NCBI RefSeq assembly: GCF_003217215.1
Contig: NZ_QJTD01000004.1
Location: 114,790 to 178,789, forward strand
Length of the DNA: 64,000 bases
Reading direction: 5' to 3'
From: Winogradskyella epiphytica
Lineage (GTDB): Bacteria; Bacteroidota; Bacteroidia; Flavobacteriales; Flavobacteriaceae
In this document: piece after piece, positions 24,901 to 33,682 of the stretch
How positions within the stretch are numbered: the stretch's first letter is position 1
Layout of the letters: each line of letters starts with the position of its first letter
Notes under the pieces: model-generated
The model's database searches: none
The model's input: the letters and a program-made list of their open reading frames with translations, nothing else
Told to the model about the DNA's origin: nothing
Program-made: the position numbers and the translations under genes

Positions 24901-26955
24901 ATATCCATAATAGTAATGTTCAAAAACATCACAGGGACTAAAATCAAAGCCATAACCTTCATAGGCTTCTTCATAATACATCAAGTAGTCTACACTATTA
25001 TTAACCCTAATTCTTAGTCTATAGTCGCCAGGGATTTGTCCGTCAGGTATTTCAAAGCCAAAAGTAACATTAGAGCCAACAAAGCCAAAAATATTATATA
25101 CTTCTTCAGAGGGTTCAAAAACTTCATTTTGATTCCAGTCTACCCATGCTTTCCAGGTTCCTCTAGATAGTATGCTTCCTTGACTACTAGCAATTATATT
25201 AACACCTTCACCATCTGCTTGGACGGCCAATTGTGGTAAGGTTGTAAAATCTTCAAAACCTGTTGTATTGTATGTTGAGGTATTGGTTGGTGGATCAGAA
25301 AGTGTTCCAACAATTGAAACACTATTGATGTACAGACCATCTGGTTCTTCGGATGTTGGAGAACAAGGTTCTGTCACAGTGTAATCTATAGTTAAGTAAG
25401 GAGGATTTTCATGAGAATAGCCACCAAAATTATCATAATTATTGTTTGTCCATTCGTTGGATGATGGCCATGCTAAAATAGATGCAAAACCATCAGCTAA
25501 GGCGTTTTCGATAAACGTTATTCCAGTAGGATTAAAAGTGTTAACTTTCCATCCATTGCCATTGTTTGCCGAAACTGAATTTGAGATGTCACCGGTATAG
25601 CCGTTATAAATGTCTGCCCAGAATACTGCTGTTACTGGGTCCACATTAGAGCTTCCTATAGTCATTTGTCTATTAGGATGGGAACCTACACCACCATAGC
25701 GAAAAAGGTGAGAAGTTACAGATGAAACAGTTGAGCCTGCTTGAATTGAAGTGAGATTAAATTTCACAAAAGCATCAATTTCAGCGCCTGAATTGGTGTG
25801 GCCTACTCTCATGTTGCCATTGGCTCCTGCTCCGTTGCTATTAACCCATCCGCTCCAAAAATTGGCGTTATCAGGATAAACCATAACCGTCGGATCAATA
25901 GCTAAAGGAAAAATTCTGTTAGCATCTTTTAGCCAAGATGTTTCTACTTTTAAAAATAAGGTAATGGTATTGTTTGTTTTTTTAATTTCAAATGAAGCGG
26001 GGTTGTTTTGTTCGTGTAGTACTAATTCTCCGTGATAATCTTCATAAACTGTTGGGTTTTCATAGGCGTAGATGGTTTCACCTGATGCATCATTAATTAG
26101 TATGCCTTTCTGTTTATCTACACGATGTGTCCAACCACTTGGAAGTACTATATCTTCAGAAAAAACTAAATATTGGGCATTGTTAGGCATGTTTCCAAAA
26201 GCTTGGGCGTTTGGAATAATGTAATTTAATTTTCGTTTCCCCGACAATATGGAATACTCCGCAGCAATTGTTCCAAATAAATTGTTGTAATAGGCTTTAC
26301 TACCATTTATAGTCACGGAAGTGTTTTGGCTATTTTGTATGTCTACAGCTTGACCATTCACTTCCCAATACATTTTGGTGTTTAAAAATTCTTTCACCTC
26401 GCCTTCTTTGGTATTGCTTCTAGCTCCAAGGTGGGCGGTGGCTCCAAAGTAAGATTCTAATAAGTTGGTCGTATTGCTATACGGATACTGTGGATTGTTA
26501 TTGGTAGTTATGCTGTGGTTTATATCTTCCCAAGTTCCGTTATTATCATAATGGATTGGTCCACCACCAATAAGAGCCGTATAGCTACCATCGTCATTAA
26601 TAAAGTGTTTGGAAGATATGTCTCTTTTGCTAAGGTCTTCTTTTTTGTTTTTTTGAGCTTCTAAAGGACCTGCTTGAGGCTTAGGTAATGGAACGTAACT
26701 ATTTGGTTCGGGTTCGGATTTTATTCTTTCGTTTTTTAAAGGAGTTTGTTTACTATTCAGAGATGATTTTAACGTGTTTTTAAAAATGGCTTTGTCTTGA
26801 GATTGCTTTTGAGCATATTTGGCATTAGCTACTTCCTTCGCCAATTGTTGTCCATTTACACAGAAATTTCCTAATAGAAAAAAGACCATAATAAAACAGC
26901 TGAATACTGAATTTATGACAGATTTGGGAGATGGGAAAATGTCGTGCGTTTTCAT
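21913..26955 (-). CDS. Giant secreted protein with DNRLRE-like, GEVED and T9SS sorting domains
   Basis: About 1,680 residues, predicted to be exported by Sec and then type IX secretion to the cell surface. I chose ATG 26955 (MKTHDIFPSPKS...), which gives a proper signal peptide ending near VNGQQ (residue 37); the in-frame AT-rich extension to 27111 is unlikely. A charged, Pro-rich stretch follows (about 70-115). A DNRLRE-like carbohydrate-binding type domain is at about 355-525 (GNMRVGHTNSGAEIDAFVKF). A GEVED domain is at about 590-710 (WKAWVDWNQNEVFEPSEEVY and GETEDYLFTV). A jelly-roll-like region follows (about 840-1040). The last 584 residues are a module shared with the next gene, ending in a type A T9SS sorting domain (VSVFDVLGRELF ... 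GTYVVKATLENG). No catalytic motif was found; adhesin is the best guess. Confidence 0.85.
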   Translation of the reverse strand: MKTHDIFPSPKSVINSVFSCFIMVFFLLGNFCVNGQQLAKEVANAKYAQKQSQDKAIFKNTLKSSLNSKQTPLKNERIKSEPEPNSYVPLPKPQAGPLEAQKNKKEDLSKRDISSKHFINDDGSYTALIGGGPIHYDNNGTWEDINHSITTNNNPQYPYSNTTNLLESYFGATAHLGARSNTKEGEVKEFLNTKMYWEVNGQAVDIQNSQNTSVTINGSKAYYNNLFGTIAAEYSILSGKRKLNYIIPNAQAFGNMPNNAQYLVFSEDIVLPSGWTHRVDKQKGILINDASGETIYAYENPTVYEDYHGELVLHEQNNPASFEIKKTNNTITLFLKVETSWLKDANRIFPLAIDPTVMVYPDNANFWSGWVNSNGAGANGNMRVGHTNSGAEIDAFVKFNLTSIQAGSTVSSVTSHLFRYGGVGSHPNRQMTIGSSNVDPVTAVFWADIYNGYTGDISNSVSANNGNGWKVNTFNPTGITFIENALADGFASILAWPSSNEWTNNNYDNFGGYSHENPPYLTIDYTVTEPCSPTSEEPDGLYINSVSIVGTLSDPPTNTSTYNTTGFEDFTTLPQLAVQADGEGVNIIASSQGSILSRGTWKAWVDWNQNEVFEPSEEVYNIFGFVGSNVTFGFEIPDGQIPGDYRLRIRVNNSVDYLMYYEEAYEGYGFDFSPCDVFEHYYYGYEGFPYYDDIYKYNFGETEDYLFTVIANCDAVITNIIDSETCNNGAVTLNVTASPGTTINWYYNETDTTPFQNTPQGDWTTPVLSSTTSYWVTATNGSCESIVKTEITAKVNPTPTVTFNPETPVICGNDIIQLTAGGDIELAYLIDEDFESGGLGAFNNYKHSDNLNNNLINDTAKWQNRESVYVPGNNVNVWYPAISSGFGSDKFALALSDTAPTPPNSIVHNSLELVTPVDATDFLNLTLNLKLYYSRYFQNGSNPDNEYVAIELSTDGGLTYPIEIQKFTNTVGYGSKFHEINHDLSTYIGESNLSLRIRHYSEASENGWLGDGVAVDDIKLYGDKPLNTAFTYDPSTVDAFTDAAATIPYTPGTQINSIYIRPTIDQLENATFHIPVSATLSNGCEATGTALVTNNTKIFKSPYNDWNNDSNWSPPGVPTLDNCVIIPNGQESSVDGTLLHAEALNVTVKNGGILHLEPEYMLTVQDWINVENTGVFNIKNSASLIQINDLTTKPNSGNVHVQRAPKDDFSPVDNLNYVYWSSPVKGFNVGNISPNTSASLIWQWIPTITENGSGNHGDWQNATGTMIDGTGYIVRGLSGTPTVLPPATTIPVSNNTALFTGVPNNGEIVVPINRGNYTGLDYIGNGNTATAQDDNWNLLGNPYPSSISANKFVNLNSHISGTIYLWPHTALPSAANNDPFYGDYGLNYDNIYIEHNPTGTIPPTVGDLNIASGQAFMVLMMDTAGLSESVLFNNSLRDKSQANNSFYRQEVDTPEKHRIWLDLAGSDNKGHTLLVGYIANATNDYDRLYDGYNFLNQPTNFYSLIGESTYSIQGRALPFSQDDTIPLGFTISENDSFTIGINTIDGLFESTNQGIFLEDTYMNIIHDLRIAPYSFKSDAGTYNDRFILRYTNAALSIADQQTLNNLSITAPNNSYIKVSSDNNLIKSVSVFDVLGRELFSNDSINNSDFILNNMALSKGTYVVKATLENGIQKVEKVILK

Positions 26956-27417
26956 AAAATTCTGGGTATTATATGGCTGTTCTTGGTAGATTATATATTT
27001 TTTTGATATACAATTGTTTAGGGTATTAGCTAATATAATTAAAAATTTTAAGTAGTTGATATTAAAAGAATTGAAAAAAACACGAAATAAGGTTGTCGGT
27101 AAATTTTGCAATTGTAAAACATAACGGCCCTACTATTGAATCTAAAGTCCAACATTGAGATAAAACATTTATTGATGATGAAAGTTTGTGTCTATTAGTA
27201 TTGGTTTTATTTAGAGTTTGCATGTTAATTCTTATAAGTAATAGCATGAATCGATACTATGATATCACATAGCTTAACGTATTTAAGGAACCGCAAGCTG
27301 CTATATATCTAGGAAGAGATTTTGTTTATACTATTGAAGGAGGAAGTATAAAAAAAGTCCTTGACACTATTTGTCAAGGACTTTAGAGAAGTTATTACTA
27401 TGACTAATTGTGTTTAC
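26956..27417. other. AT-rich intergenic region between the two giant T9SS genes
   Basis: These 460 bases hold the leader of the 1,680-residue protein gene and, at the left-facing end of the other gene, a clear terminator (27347-27384). I see no further gene, tRNA or repeat. A run of open frame from 27111 to 26956 exists but is low-complexity and lacks a ribosome-binding context. Confidence 0.5.
27347..27384 (-). terminator. Terminator of the 1,260-residue T9SS protein gene
   Basis: AAAGTCCTTGACA and TGTCAAGGACTTT form a 13-bp perfect stem around CTATT, followed on the minus strand by a T-run. It is 34 bases beyond the stop codon. Confidence 0.88.
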
Positions 27418-30400
27418 TTAAAGATTTATAACCACTTTTTGTATTTTTTGAAGTCCGCTGTTTAATGTAACTTCTACAATGTAGGTCCCATTTGAAAACG
27501 GCACGTCGTTTAACATAAACTCTCTTTGGTTGAGGTTATTATTTATGAATAGGTTTCGTCCTAAAACATCGTATACAGATACGGATTTAATGGTTTCATA
27601 AGCAGAACTCACTTTAATGTACTGATTACCTGGTGCCGTAATAAGTAAATTATTTAAAGCCTGCTCGTCTGGTAGGCTTAATGTCACGTTGTTATAACGC
27701 AATATAAAGCGGTCGTCAAAAGTACCCTTTCCGGAGTTGAAGCTGTAAGGTGCTCCTCGTAAATCGTGTATCATACCTGTATAGGTGTCTTCTAGGTAGA
27801 TATCTTGGTTTGTGCTTTCAAATAAGCCATCTAGGGTGTTGATAGCTATGGTATAATTTCCAGCTTGTGCAACAACTAGGCCTAGAGGCACTTTGTCTGT
27901 GTCTTCAAATGTTACAGATTTTCCTTGAATAGCCATCTTTTCACCTTCAATTAGTGAGTAAAAACGTGTGCTCGTTTCGCTTAATTCGTAGCCGTCATAC
28001 AGTCGATCTATGCCATTGGTGGCATTTTCAATATAACCTACCAAAATAGAGTTGGCACGGTTGTTTGGTGAAATTAAATCTAACCAAATCCTATGTTTTT
28101 CTATTTCTGTGCCATATTCTAAGGACTTAGCCGTTGGTGCAGCCCTGTAAAATTGCGTGTTATTAAAAGGCAGTGGATTTGTAGGCGTAGAATTATCATA
28201 ACGCATGGTGTTATTGAAAGTTACCATAGAAGGTGAACTTGCATTATGATCCATGAGTACAAAAAATGCTTGTCCTGCCGCGATGTAGCCGTTAAACCCA
28301 GCAGGGTTAGATCCTGTGCTGTTGTAGCCAATATAATCGTTTGGATTGTAGTTGTACACATAGTCGCCATAAAAAGGATCGTCTATGGTACTTGGTGCAG
28401 AGGTATGGGTCCATAAATACACCGTTCCAAAAATAGCAGGTGTGTTTGGGTCTGGTGTTTCACTTAATGTGCCTCCGTTTACAGCTATAAATAAATCGGC
28501 AGAGATAGAAGATGGATATGGGTTTCCAATTAAATTCCAATTATCGTCTAATTCTGTTGCATCTGTATTCCCAGCACCAGTATAATCTGCTCCAGTATAA
28601 CCACCATGCATGATAGGAATTTGAATCCTTCCATTTCTTGGTACTCCTGTAAATTCCACGGTATTGGTTGGTGCTACGCCTTCAGGGTTTGTGCCAGAAA
28701 TTCCACGAATTATATAACCCTTAGCTGGTTCCATAATTTCTGAGGTAGCTTGCCAATTTCCATACTTAGCAGCTGTAGTTGGCAGCCATTTGTATCTTTG
28801 GTTTGAACCTGGTGATACAGCTGTTACCGAAAAATCATCCACAGGAGAAGACCAGTACACATAATCTTGTGGTGAAAGATCGTTGACAGTGCGTTGCATT
28901 TGAATATTACCCGTATTGGTGATTCCCGTATTGGTAATTTGCACTAAGTTAGAGGAGTTTCGTAAAATAAGCTTTCCATCTACGGTAATATCATCGGTTA
29001 TGATTAATCCGGATTCACTTTCTACTTCTAAATAGCCATTGGTTTCTACCAGCAAGGTTTTTCCTAAACCTGGACTAGTAGCCGAATCTACAATTGGTGA
29101 ATGATTAGTAGTATTAGCGTCTGGAATAATCACGCAGTTTTGGTTGGTAGGAATCCCTATTGGGGTCCAGTTGCTGGAGTTAAACCAATCTGTGTTTATG
29201 GAGCCGTTCCAGATTTTTTTATTTCTAGAGACCGTAACGGTGTCACTACAGCCATTTTGGTCTGTAGCGGTATAAGTTTGTGTGCCGTTTGGAGCTGCAT
29301 AGACGGTATCTGTAAATCCACCAGTATAGGCTGTGGTAAGGGAAGCATCTGTATAAAGGCCTGTTGTTGGAGACCAAGTTATTTGTGGTATTACGGGGGG
29401 TGCGTCACCTGTAAGTATGATATCATCTATATACCAATAAGATAAACCAAATGGCATTCCGTTCAATTGGAATCGAATACGTAAACTGTTCCCCGATAAA
29501 GCAAACAAATCAATATTACGAGTTTCTTGATTGATATCATTAGTAACAGGGTTGACATTATATTGATTTACCCAACCAGCACCATCTAAACTTGTTTGTA
29601 TAGATATTGAATAAAAATAAGAACTGCCATAATGGTCTAAATATTGTTTTAAGTCTAATTGTAGATTGGTTTGTCCGGCAATGTTAATTGGAGGTGAGGT
29701 TAAACTCACAGTGCCATTGGCTGATGAATCATAACCTCCTGATAATGTACCTTCATAAGGTGTTCCACCTGCATTTGACGAATTTGTAACAGTCCAACTT
29801 CCAGCGCCAGCGCTATTATTTACTGTCCAACCTGTAGGTATACTTGTGCCACGAAAATCTTCTGAAAAAACAGTAGTTGTACCTCCTGGACTTCCAAGTG
29901 AAGTTGCTACAAATTGAGAATAATTTAAAGTACAGTCATCAGCACCAATAGGATTAAGCGCTTCTGCAATAGAAATGTTACACAAAATACTACAGGTAAT
30001 GTCTGCAGCCCACCCTGATTGTGTTCCACCTCCATTGCTTGTAAAAGTAAACGTTAATTCACCTGATGGATCTGTTGAAGTGAATGGACCTGGAATTGTT
30101 GTTCCTGTAAAGGAGCCTAATGAAGTTGCTCCATCAAAAACCTCTAAAGTGTCACCACTATCAAGATTAAATGCGGTAAAAGTTGTTGTAACAGCATCTC
30201 CAGGGTTAATTGGTGCAATAACTGTTGTTTCGTTTTCGTTGTTTGTATAATCTCCAGATACACCACCACTATCGTAAAACGTATCTCCACATGTAGGTAT
30301 TAATGGGGGAGGGGTGCATACAATATCTGCCGCCCAACCAGCGCCTACTCCAGAACCGTTACTTGTAAAAACAAAGGTAAGTGTGCCTGAAGCATGGGTA

Positions 30401-31200
30401 GATGTAAATGGCCCAGGGTTAGTTGTTCCAGAATATGTACCTAATGAAGGTGCTGAGGTGTCAGGTCCATCATAAACTGCTAAGCTATCTCCGGGGGCTA
30501 TATCAAAAACAGTGAAAGTTGTTGTTACGGTTCCTCCTGCTTCAAACGGATATATGGTTGTGGTTTCTGCTAAATTGTTAGAGTAATCCCCAGTTTCCCC
30601 ACCACTGTCATAAAATTTATTACCGCAAACAGGAAGGTCTTTACAGCTAGTGGCCCCTGTTCCACCAGTTTGTTGTAGCGAGATAGACCCAGGTTTATTA
30701 CCATAATTGGTAATTAGCACGATATAAATTTCACCAGTTTGGGCACCTGTTATGGTAAGAGTTTCTGCTGGAGCAGCATCATAGCTACAGTCTACTATAT
30801 GGTCGGGTGTATAGGGGTAAAAATTTGGTTCTGTTGTACTTGTATTGCTAGGGCATGTAGCGCAATCAGTTAATGTAATCGAGGCATCGGCATCAGCGAT
30901 AGAATTAAATGGACCCCATGCTATAAAATCAACATCCAATCCGTCTCCATTCACATCTGTTTGTGAGATATTAAAAATTAAATCACCTGGTTGGGCTATG
31001 GTTATATAGTAATAAGCAGCGTTTGGGATGCTGCCTAAACATCCTACATCTGTCCAATTAGTTTCTCCTGTAACATTTGGGAACACCAATTCGGATCCGC
31101 CTGCACAAAATTGTTCCGCATTTGCTACGGAATCTCCTTGGGCAAAGTTGTTTTGACAAAATAGGGTGACGAAAATAAGTAGTAGGGTAATTTTTTTCAT
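27418..31200 (-). CDS. Giant secreted protein with two CUB-like domains and T9SS sorting domain
   Basis: A 1,260-residue surface or secreted protein. Signal peptide residues 1-21 (MKKITLLLIFVTLFCQNNFA). An N-terminal domain (about 22-185) with paired Cys is followed by two tandem CUB-like domains at about 192-296 and 305-405, each starting CG-x-x-FYDSGG and containing TFTSNG/FVFTSNG and GWAADI. A MAM/choice-of-anchor-type jelly roll is at about 445-600 (FSEDFRGTSIPTGWTVNNS ... YWYIDDIILTG). The final 599 residues (662-1260) are clearly paralogous to the C-terminus of the neighbouring 1,680-residue protein, ending with the T9SS type A sorting domain (SVSVYDVLGRNLF ... GTYIVEVTLNSG). There is no enzyme motif. 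It starts 25 bases after the 153-residue secreted protein gene, so the two are probably one transcript. Confidence 0.87.
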   Translation of the reverse strand: MKKITLLLIFVTLFCQNNFAQGDSVANAEQFCAGGSELVFPNVTGETNWTDVGCLGSIPNAAYYYITIAQPGDLIFNISQTDVNGDGLDVDFIAWGPFNSIADADASITLTDCATCPSNTSTTEPNFYPYTPDHIVDCSYDAAPAETLTITGAQTGEIYIVLITNYGNKPGSISLQQTGGTGATSCKDLPVCGNKFYDSGGETGDYSNNLAETTTIYPFEAGGTVTTTFTVFDIAPGDSLAVYDGPDTSAPSLGTYSGTTNPGPFTSTHASGTLTFVFTSNGSGVGAGWAADIVCTPPPLIPTCGDTFYDSGGVSGDYTNNENETTVIAPINPGDAVTTTFTAFNLDSGDTLEVFDGATSLGSFTGTTIPGPFTSTDPSGELTFTFTSNGGGTQSGWAADITCSILCNISIAEALNPIGADDCTLNYSQFVATSLGSPGGTTTVFSEDFRGTSIPTGWTVNNSAGAGSWTVTNSSNAGGTPYEGTLSGGYDSSANGTVSLTSPPINIAGQTNLQLDLKQYLDHYGSSYFYSISIQTSLDGAGWVNQYNVNPVTNDINQETRNIDLFALSGNSLRIRFQLNGMPFGLSYWYIDDIILTGDAPPVIPQITWSPTTGLYTDASLTTAYTGGFTDTVYAAPNGTQTYTATDQNGCSDTVTVSRNKKIWNGSINTDWFNSSNWTPIGIPTNQNCVIIPDANTTNHSPIVDSATSPGLGKTLLVETNGYLEVESESGLIITDDITVDGKLILRNSSNLVQITNTGITNTGNIQMQRTVNDLSPQDYVYWSSPVDDFSVTAVSPGSNQRYKWLPTTAAKYGNWQATSEIMEPAKGYIIRGISGTNPEGVAPTNTVEFTGVPRNGRIQIPIMHGGYTGADYTGAGNTDATELDDNWNLIGNPYPSSISADLFIAVNGGTLSETPDPNTPAIFGTVYLWTHTSAPSTIDDPFYGDYVYNYNPNDYIGYNSTGSNPAGFNGYIAAGQAFFVLMDHNASSPSMVTFNNTMRYDNSTPTNPLPFNNTQFYRAAPTAKSLEYGTEIEKHRIWLDLISPNNRANSILVGYIENATNGIDRLYDGYELSETSTRFYSLIEGEKMAIQGKSVTFEDTDKVPLGLVVAQAGNYTIAINTLDGLFESTNQDIYLEDTYTGMIHDLRGAPYSFNSGKGTFDDRFILRYNNVTLSLPDEQALNNLLITAPGNQYIKVSSAYETIKSVSVYDVLGRNLFINNNLNQREFMLNDVPFSNGTYIVEVTLNSGLQKIQKVVINL

Positions 31201-31225
31201 TTTAGTTGCTTTGGTAGGTTAGGGC

Positions 31226-31687
31226 TTAAAGGAAACTAGAAAATTGCCAATCGGTATATTGTTCTTGGCGCGTGTTAGTGTTTATGATTTGAGCACGCCA
31301 TTTAAAACATTTGGTGTTGTATTCGCGTGAACTTAATAAGAGATTTCCTGTTGGGTTTTCGGCTAGGTTTTTAAAAGTTTTTAAAACCATATCAGATCTG
31401 TTTTTTCCATTCAATGTATTCCAGCAATCATTTATTGGTTGGACTTCAATGTTTAAAGTAGTGGCTGTTCTATTTGTTGAATTAGAAAAGTCCCATGAAA
31501 TTTCTACATTATTGGTACTTGAATTTTCAATCAAAATGGTTTTAGACTCGATGACAAAGCCATTTTTATTAATTTCTGTTTGTCCAAAAGCGCTTAATGA
31601 AAATAGGAGTCCTAAAATCAGTGGTAGGTATAAATCGGAAAATCTGAATGATGTAGGGAAATTAAGGTAGGAGTACTGCGTTTTCAT
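31226..31687 (-). CDS. Small secreted protein of unknown function, companion of the CUB/T9SS protein
   Basis: A 153-residue protein I do not recognise. It has a long N-region and a hydrophobic core ending in SLSAFGQ (about residue 36), so it is probably Sec-exported. The mature part is beta-rich (VEISWDFSNSTNRTATTLNI ...) with two cysteines, in NDCWNTLNG and NTKCFKWRAQ, that could form a disulfide, and ends QYTDWQFSSFL. A fibronectin-III-like fold would fit the strand pattern, but that is a guess. It lies 25 bases upstream of the giant CUB/T9SS gene and in the same direction, suggesting a functional pair. Confidence 0.65.
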   Translation of the reverse strand: MKTQYSYLNFPTSFRFSDLYLPLILGLLFSLSAFGQTEINKNGFVIESKTILIENSSTNNVEISWDFSNSTNRTATTLNIEVQPINDCWNTLNGKNRSDMVLKTFKNLAENPTGNLLLSSREYNTKCFKWRAQIINTNTRQEQYTDWQFSSFL

Positions 31688-31923
31688 AGATTAAATGAGG
31701 CTAATATTGTTCTTAAGTGACTTGATTAGGTGTTAATTTTAATAGATATTCTGTAAAATTGTTAAATGTCATGAAAATAATTAAAAATGTTAAATAAATC
31801 GTAAAGTATTTTCTAATAAATTCTATAATAAAGGGAGATTACTGTTGTGAAGTATGATGATTTAATGGCTTGACTAAAACAATTAAAATTTTTAGTAAAT
31901 CATAAGTTCTGAACCTTAGTTGT

Positions 31924-31931
31924 TACCTTTG
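31924..31931 (+). promoter_or_regulatory. Promoter -7 box of the PLP enzyme-glucosaminidase-hemL operon
   Basis: TACCTTTG is a perfect TAnnTTTG box, 27 bases before the GTG start at 31958. No TTG sits at -33, so the call is moderate. It supports the GTG start, because an in-frame stop (31946-31948) lies between. Confidence 0.45.
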
Positions 31932-31957
31932 AACTCATTAACTTTTAACGTACAGGT

Positions 31958-32851
31958 GTGATTGTTATCAAAGACCAGGATCCTATTTATTTAGAGCATC
32001 AAATTGATATTAAACTCGATTATTTAAATCATAAATATATCTCAGGCAACAAATACCGAAAGTTGAAGTACAATCTTCTAGAGGCTAAGGGTCTTGGTTT
32101 TACCAAAATATTAACGTTCGGAGGTGCTTATTCTAATCATATAGCGGCAGTAGCTGCAGCGGGTAAGGAATTTGGTTTTGATACCATTGGCATCATACGT
32201 GGCGAAGAGTTAGTTGATAAAATTGAAAGCAATTCCACCTTGTCATTTGCGAAAGATCAGGGGATGCTATTTCATTTTATTTCAAGGAACGTTTATCGCG
32301 AAAAGACTTCAGCAACTTTTCTAAATGACTTAAAATCAAGGTTCGGTAGTTTTTATTTAATTCCTGAAGGCGGTACAAATTCTTTAGCAATTAAAGGCTG
32401 TGAGGAAATATTAAGACTTGAGGATTCGAAGTATGATTATATCTGTTGTGCCGTAGGGACAGGTGGTACCATTTCAGGATTAATTAACAGTTCTCAATCA
32501 CATCAACATATCTTAGGTTTTCCGGCGCTTAAAGGTGACTTTTTACGAGAAGATATTCGTAAATTTGCACATCAAGAAAATTGGAGTTTAATAACTGATT
32601 ATCATTTTGGTGGTTATGGCAAAATAAAGCCCGAATTAATTGCGTTTATAAATCAATTTAAAAACAGATATCATATTCCACTAGATCCTATTTACACTGG
32701 TAAAATGATGTATGGGATTTTTGATTTGATGGACAAAGGATTTTTCGCAGAGGGTTCACAAATTCTAGCCATTCATACCGGAGGTTTACAGGGAATTTCA
32801 GGTGTTAATAAATTATTGAAACGAAAAAATCAGCCTTTAATCGATATATAA
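31958..32851 (+). CDS. PLP-dependent ACC deaminase / D-cysteine desulfhydrase family enzyme
   Basis: A 297-residue fold-type II PLP enzyme. The PLP lysine is Lys32 in YISGNKYRKLKYN, matching the family pattern GNKxRKLEY. TFGGAYSNHIAAVAAAGKEF (about 51-70) holds the serine-asparagine-histidine substrate loop, and AVGTGGTISGLINS (about 167-180) the phosphate-binding loop. The start is GTG 31958: an in-frame TAA lies ten bases upstream and no ATG is near, so the N-terminus is short. The two activities, ring opening of 1-aminocyclopropane-1-carboxylate and D-cysteine desulfhydration, cannot be told apart safely here. It is followed three bases later by a cell-wall hydrolase gene and then hemL. 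Confidence 0.85.
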   Translation: MIVIKDQDPIYLEHQIDIKLDYLNHKYISGNKYRKLKYNLLEAKGLGFTKILTFGGAYSNHIAAVAAAGKEFGFDTIGIIRGEELVDKIESNSTLSFAKDQGMLFHFISRNVYREKTSATFLNDLKSRFGSFYLIPEGGTNSLAIKGCEEILRLEDSKYDYICCAVGTGGTISGLINSSQSHQHILGFPALKGDFLREDIRKFAHQENWSLITDYHFGGYGKIKPELIAFINQFKNRYHIPLDPIYTGKMMYGIFDLMDKGFFAEGSQILAIHTGGLQGISGVNKLLKRKNQPLIDI

Positions 32852-32854
32852 AAT

Positions 32855-33676
32855 ATGAAGTTGAGATATTTAATAATGTTACTTGTTTTAGTAGCTATGA
32901 GTTGTGGTCCAAAGAAAGGAATTGTTACAAAAAAGAAAAACAGCAAGACCAATAAGACAGTGGTTGTTAAGGACAGAGAAGAAGACCGCAGCGTTGAGGT
33001 TGAAAAACAACCAGAAGTAAAAGTTAATGATACTCGCAATGTTGTAGAAATTTATATCGATCAATATTCTGAAATTGCTAAAAATAAAATGAGAACTCAT
33101 AAAATTCCGGCAAGTATTACTTTGGCGCAAGGCATTTTAGAATCTGGGTCTGGACGTGGACGATTAGCTGTTGAAGGCAACAATCATTTTGGTATTAAGT
33201 GTCATGGTTGGCAAGGCGCTAAAATCTATCATGACGATGATCGTTCTCAAGAGTGTTTCCGAAAGTATAAAAAGGCAGAAGGGTCTTATGAAGATCATTC
33301 AGAATTTCTAACTGGAAGACAGCGTTATTCGGGTTTATTTAAATTAAAACCAGACGATTATAAAGGTTGGGCCAAAGGCTTGAGAGCAGCTGGTTATGCT
33401 ACGGATAGACGATATCCTGAAAAATTAATCAGTTTGATAGAGCGTTACAAGCTGTATCAATTTGATGAAGAAGTGTTAGGTTCAAGATCACAACGATCAA
33501 CTACAATCATTGAAAAGACATCTAAAAATTCAACGACAACACATATTGTAGCAAAGGGAGATACCTTGTACTCGCTTTCAAGATTATATAAAACAACGGT
33601 TGAAGCTATTAAAGCTAGTAACCGATTAAAATCAAATGACCTGTCTATTGGTCAAGAACTTATTATTCCTAATTAA
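32855..33676 (+). CDS. Lipoprotein glucosaminidase with C-terminal LysM domain
   Basis: A predicted peptidoglycan hydrolase anchored in the envelope. Lipoprotein signal with Cys17 (AMSC). Residues about 25-60 form a basic then acidic linker. The glucosaminidase (GH73-like) domain covers about 63-210, with the catalytic Glu96 in AQGILESGSGRGRLAVEGNN and the family segment HFGIKCHGW, ending GYATDRRYPEKLISLIERY. One LysM domain occupies 229-273 (VAKGDTLYSLSRLYKTTVEA). It starts three bases after the PLP enzyme stop and ends six bases before hemL, so all three are co-translated from one mRNA. The role in cell-wall turnover or separation is inferred from the family. Confidence 0.92.
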   Translation: MKLRYLIMLLVLVAMSCGPKKGIVTKKKNSKTNKTVVVKDREEDRSVEVEKQPEVKVNDTRNVVEIYIDQYSEIAKNKMRTHKIPASITLAQGILESGSGRGRLAVEGNNHFGIKCHGWQGAKIYHDDDRSQECFRKYKKAEGSYEDHSEFLTGRQRYSGLFKLKPDDYKGWAKGLRAAGYATDRRYPEKLISLIERYKLYQFDEEVLGSRSQRSTTIIEKTSKNSTTTHIVAKGDTLYSLSRLYKTTVEAIKASNRLKSNDLSIGQELIIPN

Positions 33677-33682
33677 AAAATT

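Noticed and set aside
26956..27111. In-frame N-terminal extension of the 1,680-residue T9SS protein
   Set aside because: It would put about 52 low-complexity residues before a good signal peptide; the ATG at 26955 fits better.
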